A DNA stretch of 64,000 nt, from the NCBI RefSeq assembly GCF_051020955.1, contig NC_135019.1, positions 13,289,501 to 13,353,500 on the forward strand, in the 5' to 3' direction. The stretch comes from Megalopta genalis (taxonomy: Eukaryota; Arthropoda; Insecta; Hymenoptera; Halictidae). Under the pieces are notes generated by a model that saw only the letters and a list, made by a program, of their open reading frames with translations, was not told the origin of the DNA and searched no databases. The number at the start of each line of letters is the position of its first letter. Position 1 is the stretch's first letter. Made by a program: the position numbers and the translations under genes. Of the stretch, positions 13,184-24,576 are shown piece after piece.

Positions 13184-13847
13184 CAGGGCTTCACGAAAGT
13201 ATTCGAACAACATTTAAGGCGCGCGGGAGTACTTTTGAAAAATTTGTTGAAAGTCTGAACAAATTCTTGCTGAAATTGCAATTGATTGAAATGACAAAAA
13301 ATTCACGTTTTTCAACTTTCTTTGTCTGGGCCAGTAACGAAAATTTAAAAAATGCGTTTTGTAAATCTCGTTGATTTGTATGCATGTTAAAAATTCGATC
13401 GAAATCAGTCGAGCTTTCGTTGTGAGCTTGTTGAAATCAGTTGAAATTTTTTTTATGAGCTTCAAGCTCATTAGAATTAAAAATTTCGAAAGCCACAGTT
13501 TTTCACGATTTTCTGATAGTTTCAACTGATATCTGTAAGAAATCTGAAAATTTTCACGTCTTTCGACACTCGATGCTCTCTTGCAAATGTTCAATTTTTA
13601 ACATAAATATAAGTTACTGAGACCAACGAAACGCATTATTTAAATTTTCGTTATAGTTTCTAATAAAAAAAGTTAAAGAACGTAAATGCTATATTTTTTT
13701 TGTCAGTCCAAGAAGTTGCAATTTGTGAAAAGAAATTTTTAGACATTGTAAATCCTAACATCTCGCAACAAATAAAATTTAGTTGGTCCAATTTCAAGAA
13801 TGTTATTCTCCTTTTAAAATGTGTTCGAATACTTTCTCGAGCCACTG
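13184..13847. mobile_element. 664-bp hairpin element with Tc1-type ends
   Basis: Ends read CAGGGCTTCACGAAAGTATTC and, inverted, CAGTGGCTCGAGAAAGTATTC; the right end is followed by TA. The core GAAAGTATTCGAAC matches the ends of the Tc1-like element at 53162-54737. The inner arms also pair: AACGAAAATTTAAAAAATGCG near 13337 is matched in inverse near 13625-13655. No coding is present. It looks like a Tc1-related non-autonomous foldback element. Confidence 0.65.
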
Positions 13848-13976
13848 TAAGTACTACAATGTGATTTATGTAACAATAAATATAACTGCTTAATGCACTT
13901 GCTCCGTTTTCGCACTTACTGCACTCCACCTTCAGATAATGTCACCGTAAAATGATTACATAGCAAGTATACTTAA

Positions 13977-14104
13977 CCCTCCGACCACTGAATCGCGGTC
14001 TCCTCCGCTGGAGTCATTTCTGGCTCACAATGATATTCTACTAATGCATATTTGCGGTTCTCCCCACTCTAGTTCGCCGTGACTCCGCCACGGAAGACGG
14101 AGGG
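13977..14104. mobile_element. 128-bp TTAA-flanked MITE (CCCTCCG ends)
   Basis: TTAA (13973-13976) is followed by CCCTCCGACC, and the right end, inverted, reads CCCTCCGTCTT next to TTAA (14105-14108). The interior is GC-rich against an AT-rich background and partly self-complementary. TTAA flanks and CCC ends fit the piggyBac superfamily; this assignment is inference. Confidence 0.7.
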
Positions 14105-14108
14105 TTAA

Positions 14109-15320
14109 TGAAACTTTACCCTTTTCGGAGCGGTAATCGAAACTCATGAAAAGAAACTTGCTCACAGAAATTGATTCGGATTCGTAATAATTAGGTGGTT
14201 TAAACTTTTCGCCGCGTGTGTTTTTAACATACAGCGATATAATTTAGCGAAGGCGTTCCAAGGAACATTTAGTAAACGACAAGCATTTCGTCTTTTACAC
14301 AGTGAAAACCGAAAAGTGAGACGAGTTCTTATTTTACGCATTTTCTGCTGCACAAATTCCGCAAAAGAAATTATCGCCACTACGCGTATAAAATGATTTG
14401 ATTGATTTCGTAAAGGAAATTTTCATCTGGAATATCAACCACGTTCTGAACGTTCAACTGGATTAGACGAGGACACAATTTGTAAAACGCGGAATTGATC
14501 GATTGAAAAATGTGTGAAACTTTGAATATCTCAAAATCATCTTTCTACAGATATTTCAAGAAAATAGCAGGGGATTATGGCACGAATTTGTGGAACATCT
14601 TAATATATGGACGGTTCAGAAGCCAATCGGTGCAAGTCCACTTTTCCTTAAAAATGAGTTACGCAGTGCAAACACATCTTTATCGTACGATCGGTGGATA
14701 AATCAATATAGTCGATTTCTTCATAAATAAACAATGCATGGCAACACCTTGATCGTGGTATGATTAAACAAAATTGTTCAAAGGCACTTGTTTTTCCTTG
14801 TTTCTCTTTTGGTTAAATTCACTTCTATGTCATTTTGCAATAAAAATCGTGCTCAGCATTATTGGTATCATTATCGTTTAACATTGTCATTTTTTAATTG
14901 ACAAAATTCTTATTTTCCTCGATTTTAAGGTGAATGGACTTACACCGATGACTTTTGAGCCGTCCGTGTGTGTATGTACATTGAACTTGATCCCATCCCT
15001 ATTCCTAAGTCCGTGCGTTGACCCTCCCGCCGTTCTTCGTCGCGCGAGCAAAAACAAAGGAACGCGAAGACTCTGTTTCAATTTCCGCTCGGTCTCGCAA
15101 AAAGCGTGCGGCCGCCCGAACATCTCGAATTTTCGCGATGCGGAGGGTCGGAGGAGTTCGTCGCCAACCCCTGTTGGAACTCCGAAAGATACGGAATCAC
15201 GTACGAATGGTGAAAAAAGCCGGAGGGTAAATGGGCTGCCGAGCAACGACTAAACAGCGACACAACATGGAGGACGGACTGTGTGTAGTGGTACGCAAGA
15301 GTTGCTTTTTTTCGACTCAC
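14109..15320. other. non-coding, probable intron downstream of the transmembrane exon
   Basis: Follows the donor GTGAGT of the exon at 15321-15509 on the minus strand. The part from 14930 to 15250 is GC-richer and open on both strands, but it has no recognisable domain. I could not place the next exon of the gene here. Confidence 0.45.
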
Positions 15321-15509
15321 ATGGGAAGCTGACTGGAGGATGAGTTTGGGCGTTGTGTGCGTTATGGGGGTGCCTGGGGGTCGGGACGTGTTGTCTGCAG
15401 AAGCACAGAATCGTCGCCGTCACCAGGCCTGCTATGCTCAGGATCACAAAAACAAGGCCGGTCACGAACCAGATCAGATGCAGGCCCAGGATCGTTGATG
15501 TCTCGGAGT
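15321..15509 (-). CDS. exon: transmembrane segment and juxtamembrane tail of a CUB/LDLa membrane protein
   Basis: On the minus strand a pyrimidine-rich acceptor ending GTTTCAG precedes the exon and GTGAGTCG follows it. The 189 bp begin and end in phase 1 (2 nt + 62 codons + 1 nt), matching the phase of the LDLa exon upstream. It encodes a short acidic/polar stalk, then a hydrophobic helix (core LIWFVTGLVFVILSIAG), then CFCR and a basic, His/Pro-rich cytoplasmic stretch (RHPHNAHNAQ). This is a single-pass type I membrane topology with the CUB and LDLa modules outside. The frame stays open past the donor into the intron, so the exact 3' end rests on the GTGAGT match. The gene is not named with certainty; Neto-like is the best guess. 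Confidence 0.8.
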
Positions 15510-16515
15510 CTGAAACGGCACACGTTGCAAGGATAATTGTAATTAGAATGCGAAACAAGAAACTTCTATATATATAACACCGGTTAAAATAGAAATTTGT
15601 TCCCGCGTGTTCTTAGCCCCTTCCACTCGGATGTCGCCTCTCAGGGGACGCAACAAGACCGAACTTTGCTAGTTGGAAAATCTGGATCGATACGATTGCG
15701 TGCCAAATTCTATTCAACGCTTTGACTGCTCCTCTTAGAAATTCCACAACGTTAGTACAGTTGATTTAAAAATAGAATTGATCGAAATAAAAATTGAAAA
15801 GTCAATGCTTTTCCCATCGGCTGTTCTTTCATAGTCTCTCATGTAATTCTGCTTAGGTCGGTTAGTCGAGATTCAACCGTATTTCAGAAATATGTAAATA
15901 CCATAAATGCATAAAGATTACGATAACGCAAATGTAAACATGTCGGGACATATACATATTATAGATTATATACATATTTTCTGTATACATATTACGCGGG
16001 TTTCGCACTTCAAATTGCAAATTGCAAATTACATTCACGTTTTTGCAAATGAAATCGAATTCACCCTTTCACCCATTTGCTTCCTTGCGAATCAAATTCT
16101 TCTACTTCATTTGTTTAAATCATTCTAGTGAAAATCAAATTTAATGTTACTTCGTTGTTCTGACTTTATTCATTTTACCGTAACGTTTAACAATGAATTC
16201 GAAATACATGTTTAATAGCGAACGTACCTCTATAATGAACTTAAAATTTCGATAATGAACATATACTTTATCTATAACAATTCTTCTGCCATGTTAATTT
16301 CATATACATATTCATATAGTTATTATGACAATCTGAGTGAATAATATATGCAACGGAATAATTCGTAAATTCCACGAGAAAATACTTTTTTCATAGAATT
16401 TAATTTTTGAGAATACTTCAATCGTAAAAATAATCAGGCGAGCCTTGTTTGACCAATAAGGTTACGCAGTTCTTATGTTCATCTTGCGGAGGCTTATGCT
16501 GTTCAAAACTAACTA
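15510..16515. other. intron of the CUB/LDLa gene, unique part
   Basis: AT-rich sequence upstream (in gene direction) of the transmembrane exon. Together with the elements up to 17556 it forms a 2,047-bp intron. No extra exon was recognised. Confidence 0.6.
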
Positions 16516-16850
16516 CAGGGTGTCCCAAAATTATGGTATTTCCGAGAAATGAGGGATTCCTGAGGTGATTTGAAGCAACGTTTTCCTTTACAAAAATTTT
16601 CTCCGAGGCATCGTTAACGAATTATTCATGAAAAACACTGACCAATGAGGGGCGAGTTCGCTCGGCGCTAGCTCCGTGCGCTCGTTCGCTCGGTCACCGC
16701 GCGCCAGCCAAGCTCGCCTCCCATTGGTCACAGTTTTTCGTTAATAACTCGTAAACAAAGCCGCGGATTGCATTTTCGCTGAGGAAAAAGTTACTTCAAA
16801 TAACCTTAGGAACCTCCCATTTCCCGGAAGTACCATAATTTTGGGACACC
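16516..16850. mobile_element. CAGGGTG-family hairpin MITE, copy at 16.5 kb
   Basis: Left end CAGGGTGTCCCAAAATTATG after TA; the inverse of the right end reads GGTGTCCCAAAATTATGG, with the last few bases lost. Long inner arms pair (CTTCAAAT..., GAGGAAAAAGTT...). The middle is GC-rich and contains paired ACCAATGAGG / CCATTGGT motifs. No coding. Relatives lie at 20270, 32115, 35936 and 38115. Confidence 0.8.
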
Positions 16851-16959
16851 ACTTCGTCCATTTGTGTGCATTGAGTTTCTACGATAATCCTCGAAGCAAT
16901 TTGCTAACATATTTGCGCTCTCGAGACAGGCGCAAAATTAATTTGATCTGTAAAAGAAT

Positions 16960-17400
16960 GTGTTTGATTTTAGAAAAGTGAACATAACCTGCAAATGATG
17001 AATTTTATTTGAGAAAAGGTATAAATACGATCAGCAGAGGAATGAATTGTAATATATTTTAAAAAAGTGACCATGAATCGTACAAAACGATGAATTTGTC
17101 TTAAGGAAAGGTAAATACGACTTTCAGAGGAATAAGTGGTAATATATTTGATAAAAGTGAACGTGAATTGCAAAAGGATGTACATAGTTGTCTTGAAAAA
17201 AGTGAGTAAGATCTACGAAGGATGAGCTTGACTTGAGAAAAGTCAACAAATTTAATCCGCAAAGGATGAATTCGATTTGTAAAAAAGTCAACATGACTTG
17301 CGATTGAATCTATTTTATCTGAAAAAAAGTGAGCATGACCTGCGAAGAATACATTTGACTTGAGAAAAGATGAATATAACCTGCAGAAGGATGAATTCGC
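16960..17400. repeat. degenerate minisatellite next to the LDLa exon
   Basis: About nine diverged units of roughly 45-50 bp built on GATGAATT..GACTTGAGAAAAGTGAACATGACCTGC (written here in parts) repeat across the intron, starting about 160 bp 3' of the LDLa exon in gene direction. Drift between units is high, so it is an old array. Confidence 0.65.
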
Positions 17401-17556
17401 AGTGTGTACGCTGAAACATGGCGAAGTTACGTTGCGCGTGTTGCAAAACAACTGCAAATAAAAAGGATTCGAAAAGAGACGGGAACTTTTGCATACATCT
17501 AATATAAAAGGAAACGAAGAGTGTGTTTTTCCGATGTAATGATGAGAGAAACTTAC

Positions 17557-17679
17557 TGGCACAGAGGGTGGAGATAGCCTCGTCGGAGCCATCGCCACAG
17601 TGGTTCACGCCGTCGCAAAGTAGGTCTCTGTCTATGCAGAATTCCTTCTCGGTGCATCGGAAGTCCTTGCAAGTGTGCT
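17557..17679 (-). CDS. exon: LDL-receptor class A domain of a CUB/LDLa membrane protein
   Basis: The minus strand shows acceptor TCTCGTTTTCAG, then 123 bp, then donor GTAAGT. The exon is phase 1 at both ends (2 nt + 40 codons + 1 nt), the classic symmetric phase of an LDLa module exon. It encodes the six expected cysteines in order: HTC, FRC, EFC, LLC, NHC and TLC. The calcium-binding acidic cluster is seen as CDGVNHCGDGSDE. LDLa modules are extracellular, disulfide-bonded and bind ligand through calcium-stabilised acidic residues. The exon joins in frame to the CUB exon at 45131-45275 (giving ...VKDPK-HTC...) and to the transmembrane exon at 15321-15509. Order CUB-LDLa-TM is that of Neto, LEV-10 and SOL-2; which family this is cannot be decided from these exons alone. 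Confidence 0.92.
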
Positions 17680-18380
17680 CTGAAAACGAGAAGAAAAAAG
17701 AAATTGAACGTTAACCGTGTCGTAGCAGGAGGGCCAAGAACCAACAAGAAAAGAAAAAGTATGCTGTTCCCCGGACAAGTGCATTGGCCTTGCGAAAGGG
17801 TTACGCACCCCTCGAGTCGAGGGCTCTCCGACGGGTGTCGAGGCTTCAACGACAGGCCAGTTTTGAAACACGCGTCGCACTTTTTGGCGACGAACCTCCC
17901 TCCGGCTATTTCTGTCGCGGCCGTGCTGCCACTTAACTGTGCAACCCTTTTTCCTACCAGTTATTACTCAACCTTCGGTCGCGCGTCTCCTTCCACGAGT
18001 TAATAGGGCGATCGCGAATTAGATAATTCGACTGCGACCCTATAGCCATTCGAACGAGATTGGTTTACTAGCAGGGGCCAGCCGAATATGACATCCACGG
18101 ACCGCATTGAAATGCAAAGCTTTCGGGTTTATTAAATCTGCATATAGTAATTTCTTCCAGAAATGTCGGACGGTCGGAATTGAAAATGGCAGATCCGAGA
18201 ATACCAAGTTACGCTTCTTCGGGCCTCCCGGCTCGTTTTTATAAAAATTCGGGGCAGTGATATAATCGGCGGTTATAAGTACGAGCCGTCGTATCTCCTT
18301 CTCCCAAATTGTCCATTTTTGTGCACAATCTGAGCCTCGATTAGAGAGAATTTGCTAGAATAAAAACGATGACTTGCGCT
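17680..18380. other. first part of the 27.5-kb intron
   Basis: Moderately CpG-rich unique sequence directly upstream (in gene direction) of the LDLa exon. Overlapping open frames on both strands near 17704-18003 have no recognisable domain. No additional exon was supported. Confidence 0.5.
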
Positions 18381-18602
18381 TTTTATTTCCTGTTTTCTGC
18401 CACGATTCGAAAGCAATTCGGTAGCCACATGCCACGATCCGAAGGCAATTTGTAAACCCGAACGGACCATTTTGTGTTGTCTTCCGGGAATTCGCGTCGC
18501 GTGTCGCATCACACGCTTGACCAACTTTGTTGACCCTTAGCATCGACATAGCAATAAATTACATAGGCGTAGAACTAGTACAGGAGGGTTCACAGCAACC
18601 CG
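18380..18602. repeat. interspersed repeat with two 32-bp units (copy B)
   Basis: Two 32-bp units start at 18403 (CGATTCGAAAGCAATTCGG) and 18435. After about 105 bp of other sequence comes GCAATAAATTACATAGGCG, GTAGAACTAGTACA and TTCACAGCAA. The same tail directly follows the 18-unit array at 50697-51285. The two loci are therefore copies of one repeat family with very different array length. Confidence 0.75.
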
Positions 18603-18837
18603 AAATTTGGCATTTCTGGGAGAAATTACTGTATTTTGAACTTCGGCACTTTCGGCGTTGTAAGGATGCGCACGCGTTTCGGCAATCGAAACGTTCCATG
18701 GTTATCGCTCGTCTCATAAAAGTCATAAATTCGAAGTGTCGAGTCTCATCATTTTCCGGACGTAAAATATTAGTAACGAAACGTGGTTTGTAATGTTGCT
18801 CATAACCAGACAGTGAAAAATGAGTAGAAAGAGCAGG

Positions 18838-19655
18838 TGATATACATCGCTTCACGAACCGTATCTCAGCTGCAAGACCGTATGCACGATGCGAATTTTC
18901 ACGAAAACCAAGTGTCAACCAAAAAAAAGTTATTCTATATTCTTTTTTCATGTTCTTTTTTTTATGAGGGACCACCTGGTGCCCGTTTGTACATACTTTG
19001 CAGGGGCACCCTGTATTTTTCAACAGGATAATGCCGCAGCACACACTGCGAAAGTAGTAAAAGAGTACTTTTCTCGAGAAAGCATTCGCTTTTCGGATTG
19101 GCCAGCGGGGTCACTCGATCTTGACGCCATTGAAAATTGTTCGGGAATTCTTGACCGAGCTGTACATGGAAATGGCGGACAATTTCGATGCATTGCCGAA
19201 TGGAAAAAAATGCGTTCAAGACGAGGGAGAGCAATTGGTGCAGAAAGCTGTTGAAGAACTCTATAAATCTTTGCTAAGGAGAATGTTTCTTAATTTAAAC
19301 GTAATTTTTAAACAGTCCTTTTCGAAAATGTGTCTTGAATCGCTGATTCTAACGCACTCGTTTAATGAAAATATTTGCACATGCACGTAACCTTGACACC
19401 ATTGAAAATTGTTTAGGAATTCTTGACCAAGCTGTACATGAAAATGGCGGACAATTTCGATGCATTGCCGAATGGAAAAAATGCGTTCAAGATGAGAGAG
19501 AAAGAGAGAGAGCAATTAGTGTTAAAGAACTCTATAAGTCTTTGTTAAAGAGAACGTTTTTTAATTTAAAACGTAATTTTTAAAGAGTCCTTCTCGAAAA
19601 TGAGTCTTGCACCGCTGATTCTAACGCACTCGTTTAATGAAAACATTTGCGCCGT
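18838..19655 (+). pseudogene. broken Tc1-like transposase with a tandem duplication
   Basis: At 18843 the frame reads IASRTVSQLQDRMHDANFH, resembling the end of the Tc1 DNA-binding region. After an internal deletion it resumes at about 18996 with CIFQQDNAAAHTA and DLDAIEN, the second and third acidic residues of a DD34E triad (34 residues apart). The first catalytic Asp region is missing. The 3' part is duplicated in tandem: 19121-19388 and 19391-19651 align over about 265 bp, both starting CTTGACRCCATTGAAAATTG. The second copy has gained a short GA repeat. Terminal repeats were not found. Non-functional relic. Confidence 0.85.
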
Positions 19656-20269
19656 ATCTGCGGTCGAGGGGGTGAGAGGTTCGAGAGGCAGAAAGCCGGA
19701 CTCCTTCTCGAAATTGAAACCCGTAAAAAAATGAGAAGTTCGTCGAAGATAACTCTGGCAGACCGTAACAAAGTGGTCGATGATGGAACGCGGGGGTAAT
19801 GACTCCGGCTGTCTCGGTTCGCAATTATAACTCTCGAGGGTGGTTCGACATCGAAGGTAATAAAACGAGAAACGTAGGGTTAAAGGATCGGGGCGAGAGA
19901 AATGGCCGGGCGGGATCGAAGAAAAACTGGCTAGCGTCGTCGCCAACGGTCGGTGAAGTGTAATTTTCTATAATTTAATAGTTGAAATTCTTTTCGCTTT
20001 TATCTTTCCCGTTTGTCCCTGTGGCCGTTCCACCAGGATTCGAAGAATTTCGTGGACGATAGGAAGAAAAACTGGGCGGGGCGATGAGGGATCGTCCTGA
20101 TTAAAATGGGATCGAGTTACCTACAAATCTCGCGCGATGCGTCCTTTCGAAGAAATGAAACGAGTTCCCGCCGATGTTGACTAAACGGTTCCAGGGGATA
20201 GTAATTTTTCAAACGATTTACGCGAGACGCCCGGAATCCCCGTAGTGATCACAGAAAAGGACTGTTATA
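19656..20269. other. non-coding intronic sequence
   Basis: Moderately CpG-rich unique sequence between two transposon relics. No exon or repeat boundary was recognised. Confidence 0.45.
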
Positions 20270-20541
20270 CAGGTTGTCCCAGAACGCCCGTTGCGCTTAG
20301 AAAATGGTATTTCCACGGATGATTTCGCGTAACTTTTTGCTTCAACGAAAATATTCTCTGCGACTTCGTTAACTAGTTATTAACGATAAACATGGACCAA
20401 TCGGAGAGTGAGTATAGCCGACGCCCCGCCCACACGGCCAATGCCGCGTCGAGCTCTCCATCGCGTTGGAACGCGCCAGTCGTACTCGCTCTCTGGTTGG
20501 TCGATGTTTTACGTTAACCCATTTGCATCATAAGCGTATTA

Positions 20542-21501
20542 CAGGGTGGGGCATTTTAAACAGGTCACCTGAATAACTCGCTTGTTTTTGGGGATAGGAG
20601 AAAATGCATTAAGCCAAACTTACTTGGTATCGGGTGGCTCATATATAATCTGGTATTACCAATTTTTCTGTAGGCGAAGGCGTCGAGGAGATACGAAGGT
20701 CAATTCTGTTTTTTTAAATGGAACAGTAAGTATCTTTACTTACATTCTGATAGAGTGTTTCGAGGCGAATACAATGAACTATTATGAAGGTCATTCAAGG
20801 TCACCCAAAGTCAACTGCAAGAGAAAATAAATTGTCTCAGAGTACTTCTCGAATACTTGTGTATCACGTGTGTGTATTACGTGACACGGGTCACAAAAGA
20901 TAAACAAACATTCAATCGCATTGTACGCTTATCTGTGTATCCTCAAACATTATTGGTAATTTTAAATTATCTGTTTTAGAAAAGAAAAAAATTCAGAGAT
21001 TTATACATTTCAGCGAAGGATTAGAAATGTCGTAAATATTTCTGGACTTTTCGTACTAAATGCCATATGGTCATAGTGTTGTGGTCGTTGCATTTGACTT
21101 GATCTTAGCTTTTACATTATGACGATAAAAATTGCACACAAGTAAATAGATGACATTATTTTTTGATTAGATTTATAAACAAATTTGTGTGATTATTTGC
21201 CATTTTACTGTATTTTAGCTTTGCTTTTCTGTGTCACTTTGGGTGACCTTGAATGACCTTCATAATAGTTCATTGTATTCGCCTCGAAACACTCTATCAG
21301 AATGTAAGTAGAAAAACTTACTGTTCCATTTAAAAAAACAGAATTGACCTTCGTATCTCCTTGACCCCTCCACCTACAGAAAAATTGGTAATACCAGATT
21401 ATGAGTCCTCCGATACCAAGTAAGTTTGGTCTAATGCATTTTCTCCTATCTTCAAAAACAAGCGAGTTATTCGGGTAACCTGTTTAAAATGCCCCACCCT
21501 G
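20542..21501. mobile_element. foldback element with about 275-bp inverted arms
   Basis: Starts CAGGGTGGGGCATTTTAAAC and ends with its inverse, with TA on both sides (20540-20541 and 21502-21503). Arms 20542-20820 and 21225-21501 pair over nearly their whole length, leaving a 400-bp AT-rich loop. No transposase coding was seen. It is inserted in the piggyBac-like element, making the third layer at this locus. Confidence 0.9.
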
Positions 21502-21738
21502 TATACGCTCAATTTTCCTGGTCACTATCACCGGAGCGTATATATACGCGGCTGCGTTCGGTATTGAATCCAAATATTTAATTAATAAAATAACACACTC
21601 GCTAACAATATAAGATCACAGAGACAAGCACCGATACTGATAACTGTTACACTGCTTGGATGCAATGATGATTTGTTATTTTGCTTCTCTTTGTTATCTC
21701 TGCAATCACTATCGCCGGTGCTGTGCACATACTGAAAT

Positions 21739-21960
21739 TTGTTAGTCACTAAACTTATTCGTAACCTTAAAATAGAAATGGATGGAATTCTGGAATCTGA
21801 AAGCAGTTTTTCTGATTGTAGTGCAGAAAATATTATGCCGCTAAGAAGAAGACGAATTAGAGAAATAAGATCCGATAGTGATGATAGTGATAGCGATTGC
21901 GAAGTGTGGCCTATATGCATCCCACATTTCAAATATTACCACACTGAACAAAATTCCTAA
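21739..21960 (+). pseudogene. acidic N-terminal fragment, possibly piggyBac-type transposase
   Basis: A frame of 73 codons; the likely original start is the Met at 21778. The peptide has a Ser/Asp-rich segment, an RRRR basic patch and an acidic SDSDDSDSD run, then stops at 21960. It lies within a TTAA-flanked element. Family assignment rests on composition and context, not on catalytic motifs. It could instead be a chance acidic frame. Confidence 0.4.
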
Positions 21961-22345
21961 CATATAATGCTGAAAAATGATTTTTTTTTACTTTTATACA
22001 ATTTTACATCTAAATATGAAATAAAAATTTTTCGGTGATATGGGCCCTTTTTTCATATTTCCACATGATGCAAATTGGTTAATAACTCGTCAACGCTCTG
22101 ACTACCGCGTCACGAATATCTAGGCGTCGAAATTATTTCCGTACATATGGAAATTCATTTTCACGCTAATTTGTTACATCTCCTTCATTTCATCAGGTTC
22201 CGCGAAACGTAAGAATGTTGAAATCATAATAAACGAGAGTGGGGCGAGAGATTAGAACTACTTACAAGTTTGGAAAATTTTTAAACAAGCTTCACTGAGC
22301 CTCGGCGACTACTTTCTGGACGTAACAGAGGTTTCAGGACACCCT

Positions 22346-23459
22346 GTACGATTTCGATCGGGAGAAACTTTCTACGGGAATAGAGTTTTGCGATTCTACC
22401 AATGAAAACTCACAAGGGGCTCGTTGTTAACTTTCCACAGGGCATTATGGACTCCGGAACTACGCCACTTTCACGACCCGGAACATTTGAGTTTCGAACC
22501 TCATATATTCTGCAAATAAATTGGTTCCGAAGTCTATATCGCGTGAAGCGGCCGTTAATTATTTGCTCGATCGCAGCCATAGGGTTGGCTGTGACTTCGC
22601 CGATATTTTAAGGATTCGACGTTATCCGCGCTATTTCAGATTCAACGGCGTAAACAATTGCCAACCCGTGTCCAAGGGTGTTTGTTCGTCGAAAATCGTC
22701 GTTCGATCTCCGTGTTTGATCGGCCGCGTTGCGGTTTAGGGCTCGGAAGACACGAACTAAATTAATGATTTTGTAATTTATGAATTAATTATTACGATTA
22801 GAATGATTATAACAGTTTGTACAACATTCGTAGAATTCGATGTCGATGCAATTTTTGTTCAAATAGATAAGGATCTATCCTTACAAGCTACCTGTACATT
22901 TTACTTTTTCTATCGAACAAAATTTGCACGATCATTGCTTCTTGACATCCAAATTCACTTTTTCGATACTTTTGAAACGACAATTGCTGTATTATCAGTT
23001 TGTATCAAGTAGTTCGGAATGTTTGTTTTAAATCTTTTCTATGTGAATTCAATGAAACCGTCTCTATCAAATCTGAAACGAACTTTCCGAACAACCTAAT
23101 AATAAAATATTTTCGATGAAAAATGATTAGTTTAGTCTTACTTGTTATATTTACAAGTACATATTGAAAACTAACTACATTATTTTATTTACACGCGCCT
23201 GTAAAAATATATACATATATATATATATATTTTTTAATTGTATGCTGTTATGACTTTCGCAAATGCAACAAACTGTAAAAAATACTTGTTCAGCTATCTT
23301 CGGTAAGTTATCTTCAATAAGTTGTCATTCTGACAAGTTTCAGAGATAAGCGTCCAGGTGAACTCATTTTTCAATGAGTTCAAATATGAGTTATTAAGAT
23401 CCATCACTTCGATTTTGCAGCATATCTTTAGCTAAAAGAATATTCTTTAACCAATTAGT
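22346..23459. other. AT-rich intronic sequence
   Basis: Unique sequence with an (AT)n run near 23209-23230. No exon or element boundary recognised. Confidence 0.45.
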
Positions 23460-23690
23460 TGCGTCGATCTATCTTTAAGATCAATTTTGCATGCGTTTTT
23501 TTTATCGATTGCACCGACTGCTGTTTCTTTTGGCAAGTTGTTCCAGAATTGTTCTAAAACGTGCGAAATTTATGAATATGTTTCATAAGTATTTCAACCT
23601 AAATCGTAGAAGTATTTTTATAGTAAGATGTAAAATTGCTATTTTCTTATGACGTGTATACACGTCGTTCACAGCTAAGAAGACAGATAT
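23460..23690. repeat. interspersed repeat R2, copy at 23.5 kb
   Basis: Aligns with 61445-61680 in the same orientation, sharing CGATCTAT, ATCAATTTT, AGTTGTTSYAGAATTGTTCT, GAATATGTTTCA and TTATGACGTGTATACRCGTC. The block GACGTGTATACACGTC (23651-23666) is a perfect 16-bp palindrome here. No coding is present and ends are not resolved. Confidence 0.7.
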
Positions 23691-24576
23691 AATACATTAA
23701 CACATATAATATAATGCATTAACAGATATAACCATATCCCTGCGCATGAAAATAATCTCACCAGACAAATCATCTCAATTTAAGACAATTAAATTGTTTT
23801 ATTTATTAGGATATATCGCGCATATATCCTGCAACTTAGTTCATACATTTAAGAATTTATTAGTAAAATTTCATTAGCATTTTTGTAGTTCTGATCGTCG
23901 CATAGTGGTCAAATTCCATACAAAAAGCGGAGGAAAACATATAACAACTAAAATTATATATTTAAGCCTTGCATTTTCATTTTATATTGGCTTTTGTTGG
24001 GATAGAATAATGAAAACAAAATGCAATGTTTTAATTGTTTATAAACAAATTGTTTAAAAATACGATTTTTGTTTTCAATTCATTTCAATTCAATTGAACA
24101 TTCATGTTGCGAACATTGTTCCGAAACCAGTAGTTCAATTGCTTTTTCGAGAAATGTTTTCGACTTCTTGATCGTTCTTTTTCTCGTACTCTCGACACGA
24201 CCGGATTTGGATGCGAACAAAAGTCCAAAAAAAGAAAATAATTAAAAATTATTCTCATTGGTATCAATTATTTCGGTTCCAATAGAATGCGAACAGTTGA
24301 AATATTGATATTTTACTCAACCTATTCTTCACCCTGCGCTTCGTGGCAAATGCCATTTTGGCATTATTATTAGATGATTTCTCCAACAGCAGCTAATAGC
24401 AGCTAATTTCTATCTTTATTAATGTAAGACATCGCTCTTCGAAATGCGATCAAAACGAACACCGAACTCCGCCGATCACGTAATTAAAAAATGAAATGAA
24501 AATTCAACACATTCAATCGAACATAACTCAAAAAATGTGAGAGATAAAAAAGTGTCCTATGACATACTATATTCCG
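23691..24576. other. AT-rich intronic sequence
   Basis: Unique AT-rich sequence. No gene or repeat boundary recognised. Confidence 0.4.

Larger units (their letters stand above)
20518..22078. mobile_element. TTAA-flanked piggyBac-like deletion derivative
   Basis: TTAA (20514-20517) precedes CCCATTTGCATCAT; the right end, inverted, reads CCAATTTGCATCAT, followed by TTAA (22079-22082). The 14-bp ends differ at one base. Near the right end, a plus-strand frame (21778-21960) encodes a short acidic, Ser-rich peptide (MDGILESESSFSDCS, RSDSDDSDSD), the type of N-terminus common in piggyBac-family transposases. No catalytic domain follows, so the coding part is deleted. A second element (20542-21501) is inserted 24 bp from the left end. 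Confidence 0.7.
20270..22345. mobile_element. CAGGGTG-family MITE, split by a TTAA element
   Basis: Left half 20270-20517 starts CAGGTTGTCCCAGAAC after TA and contains the family's internal GACCAATCGGAG motif. The right half resumes at 22079 with TTAATAACTCGT, the expected family continuation, and ends at 22345 with GACACCCTG then TA. Between them lies a TTAA-flanked element (20518-22078). Removing that insert and one TTAA restores the family order seen at 16516 and 35936. Confidence 0.75.

Noticed and set aside
15018..15253. Possible additional exon of the CUB/LDLa gene just after the transmembrane exon
   Set aside because: The frame is open past 15321, but GTGAGT is a strong donor at that point and the sequence beyond has no feature of a receptor tail.
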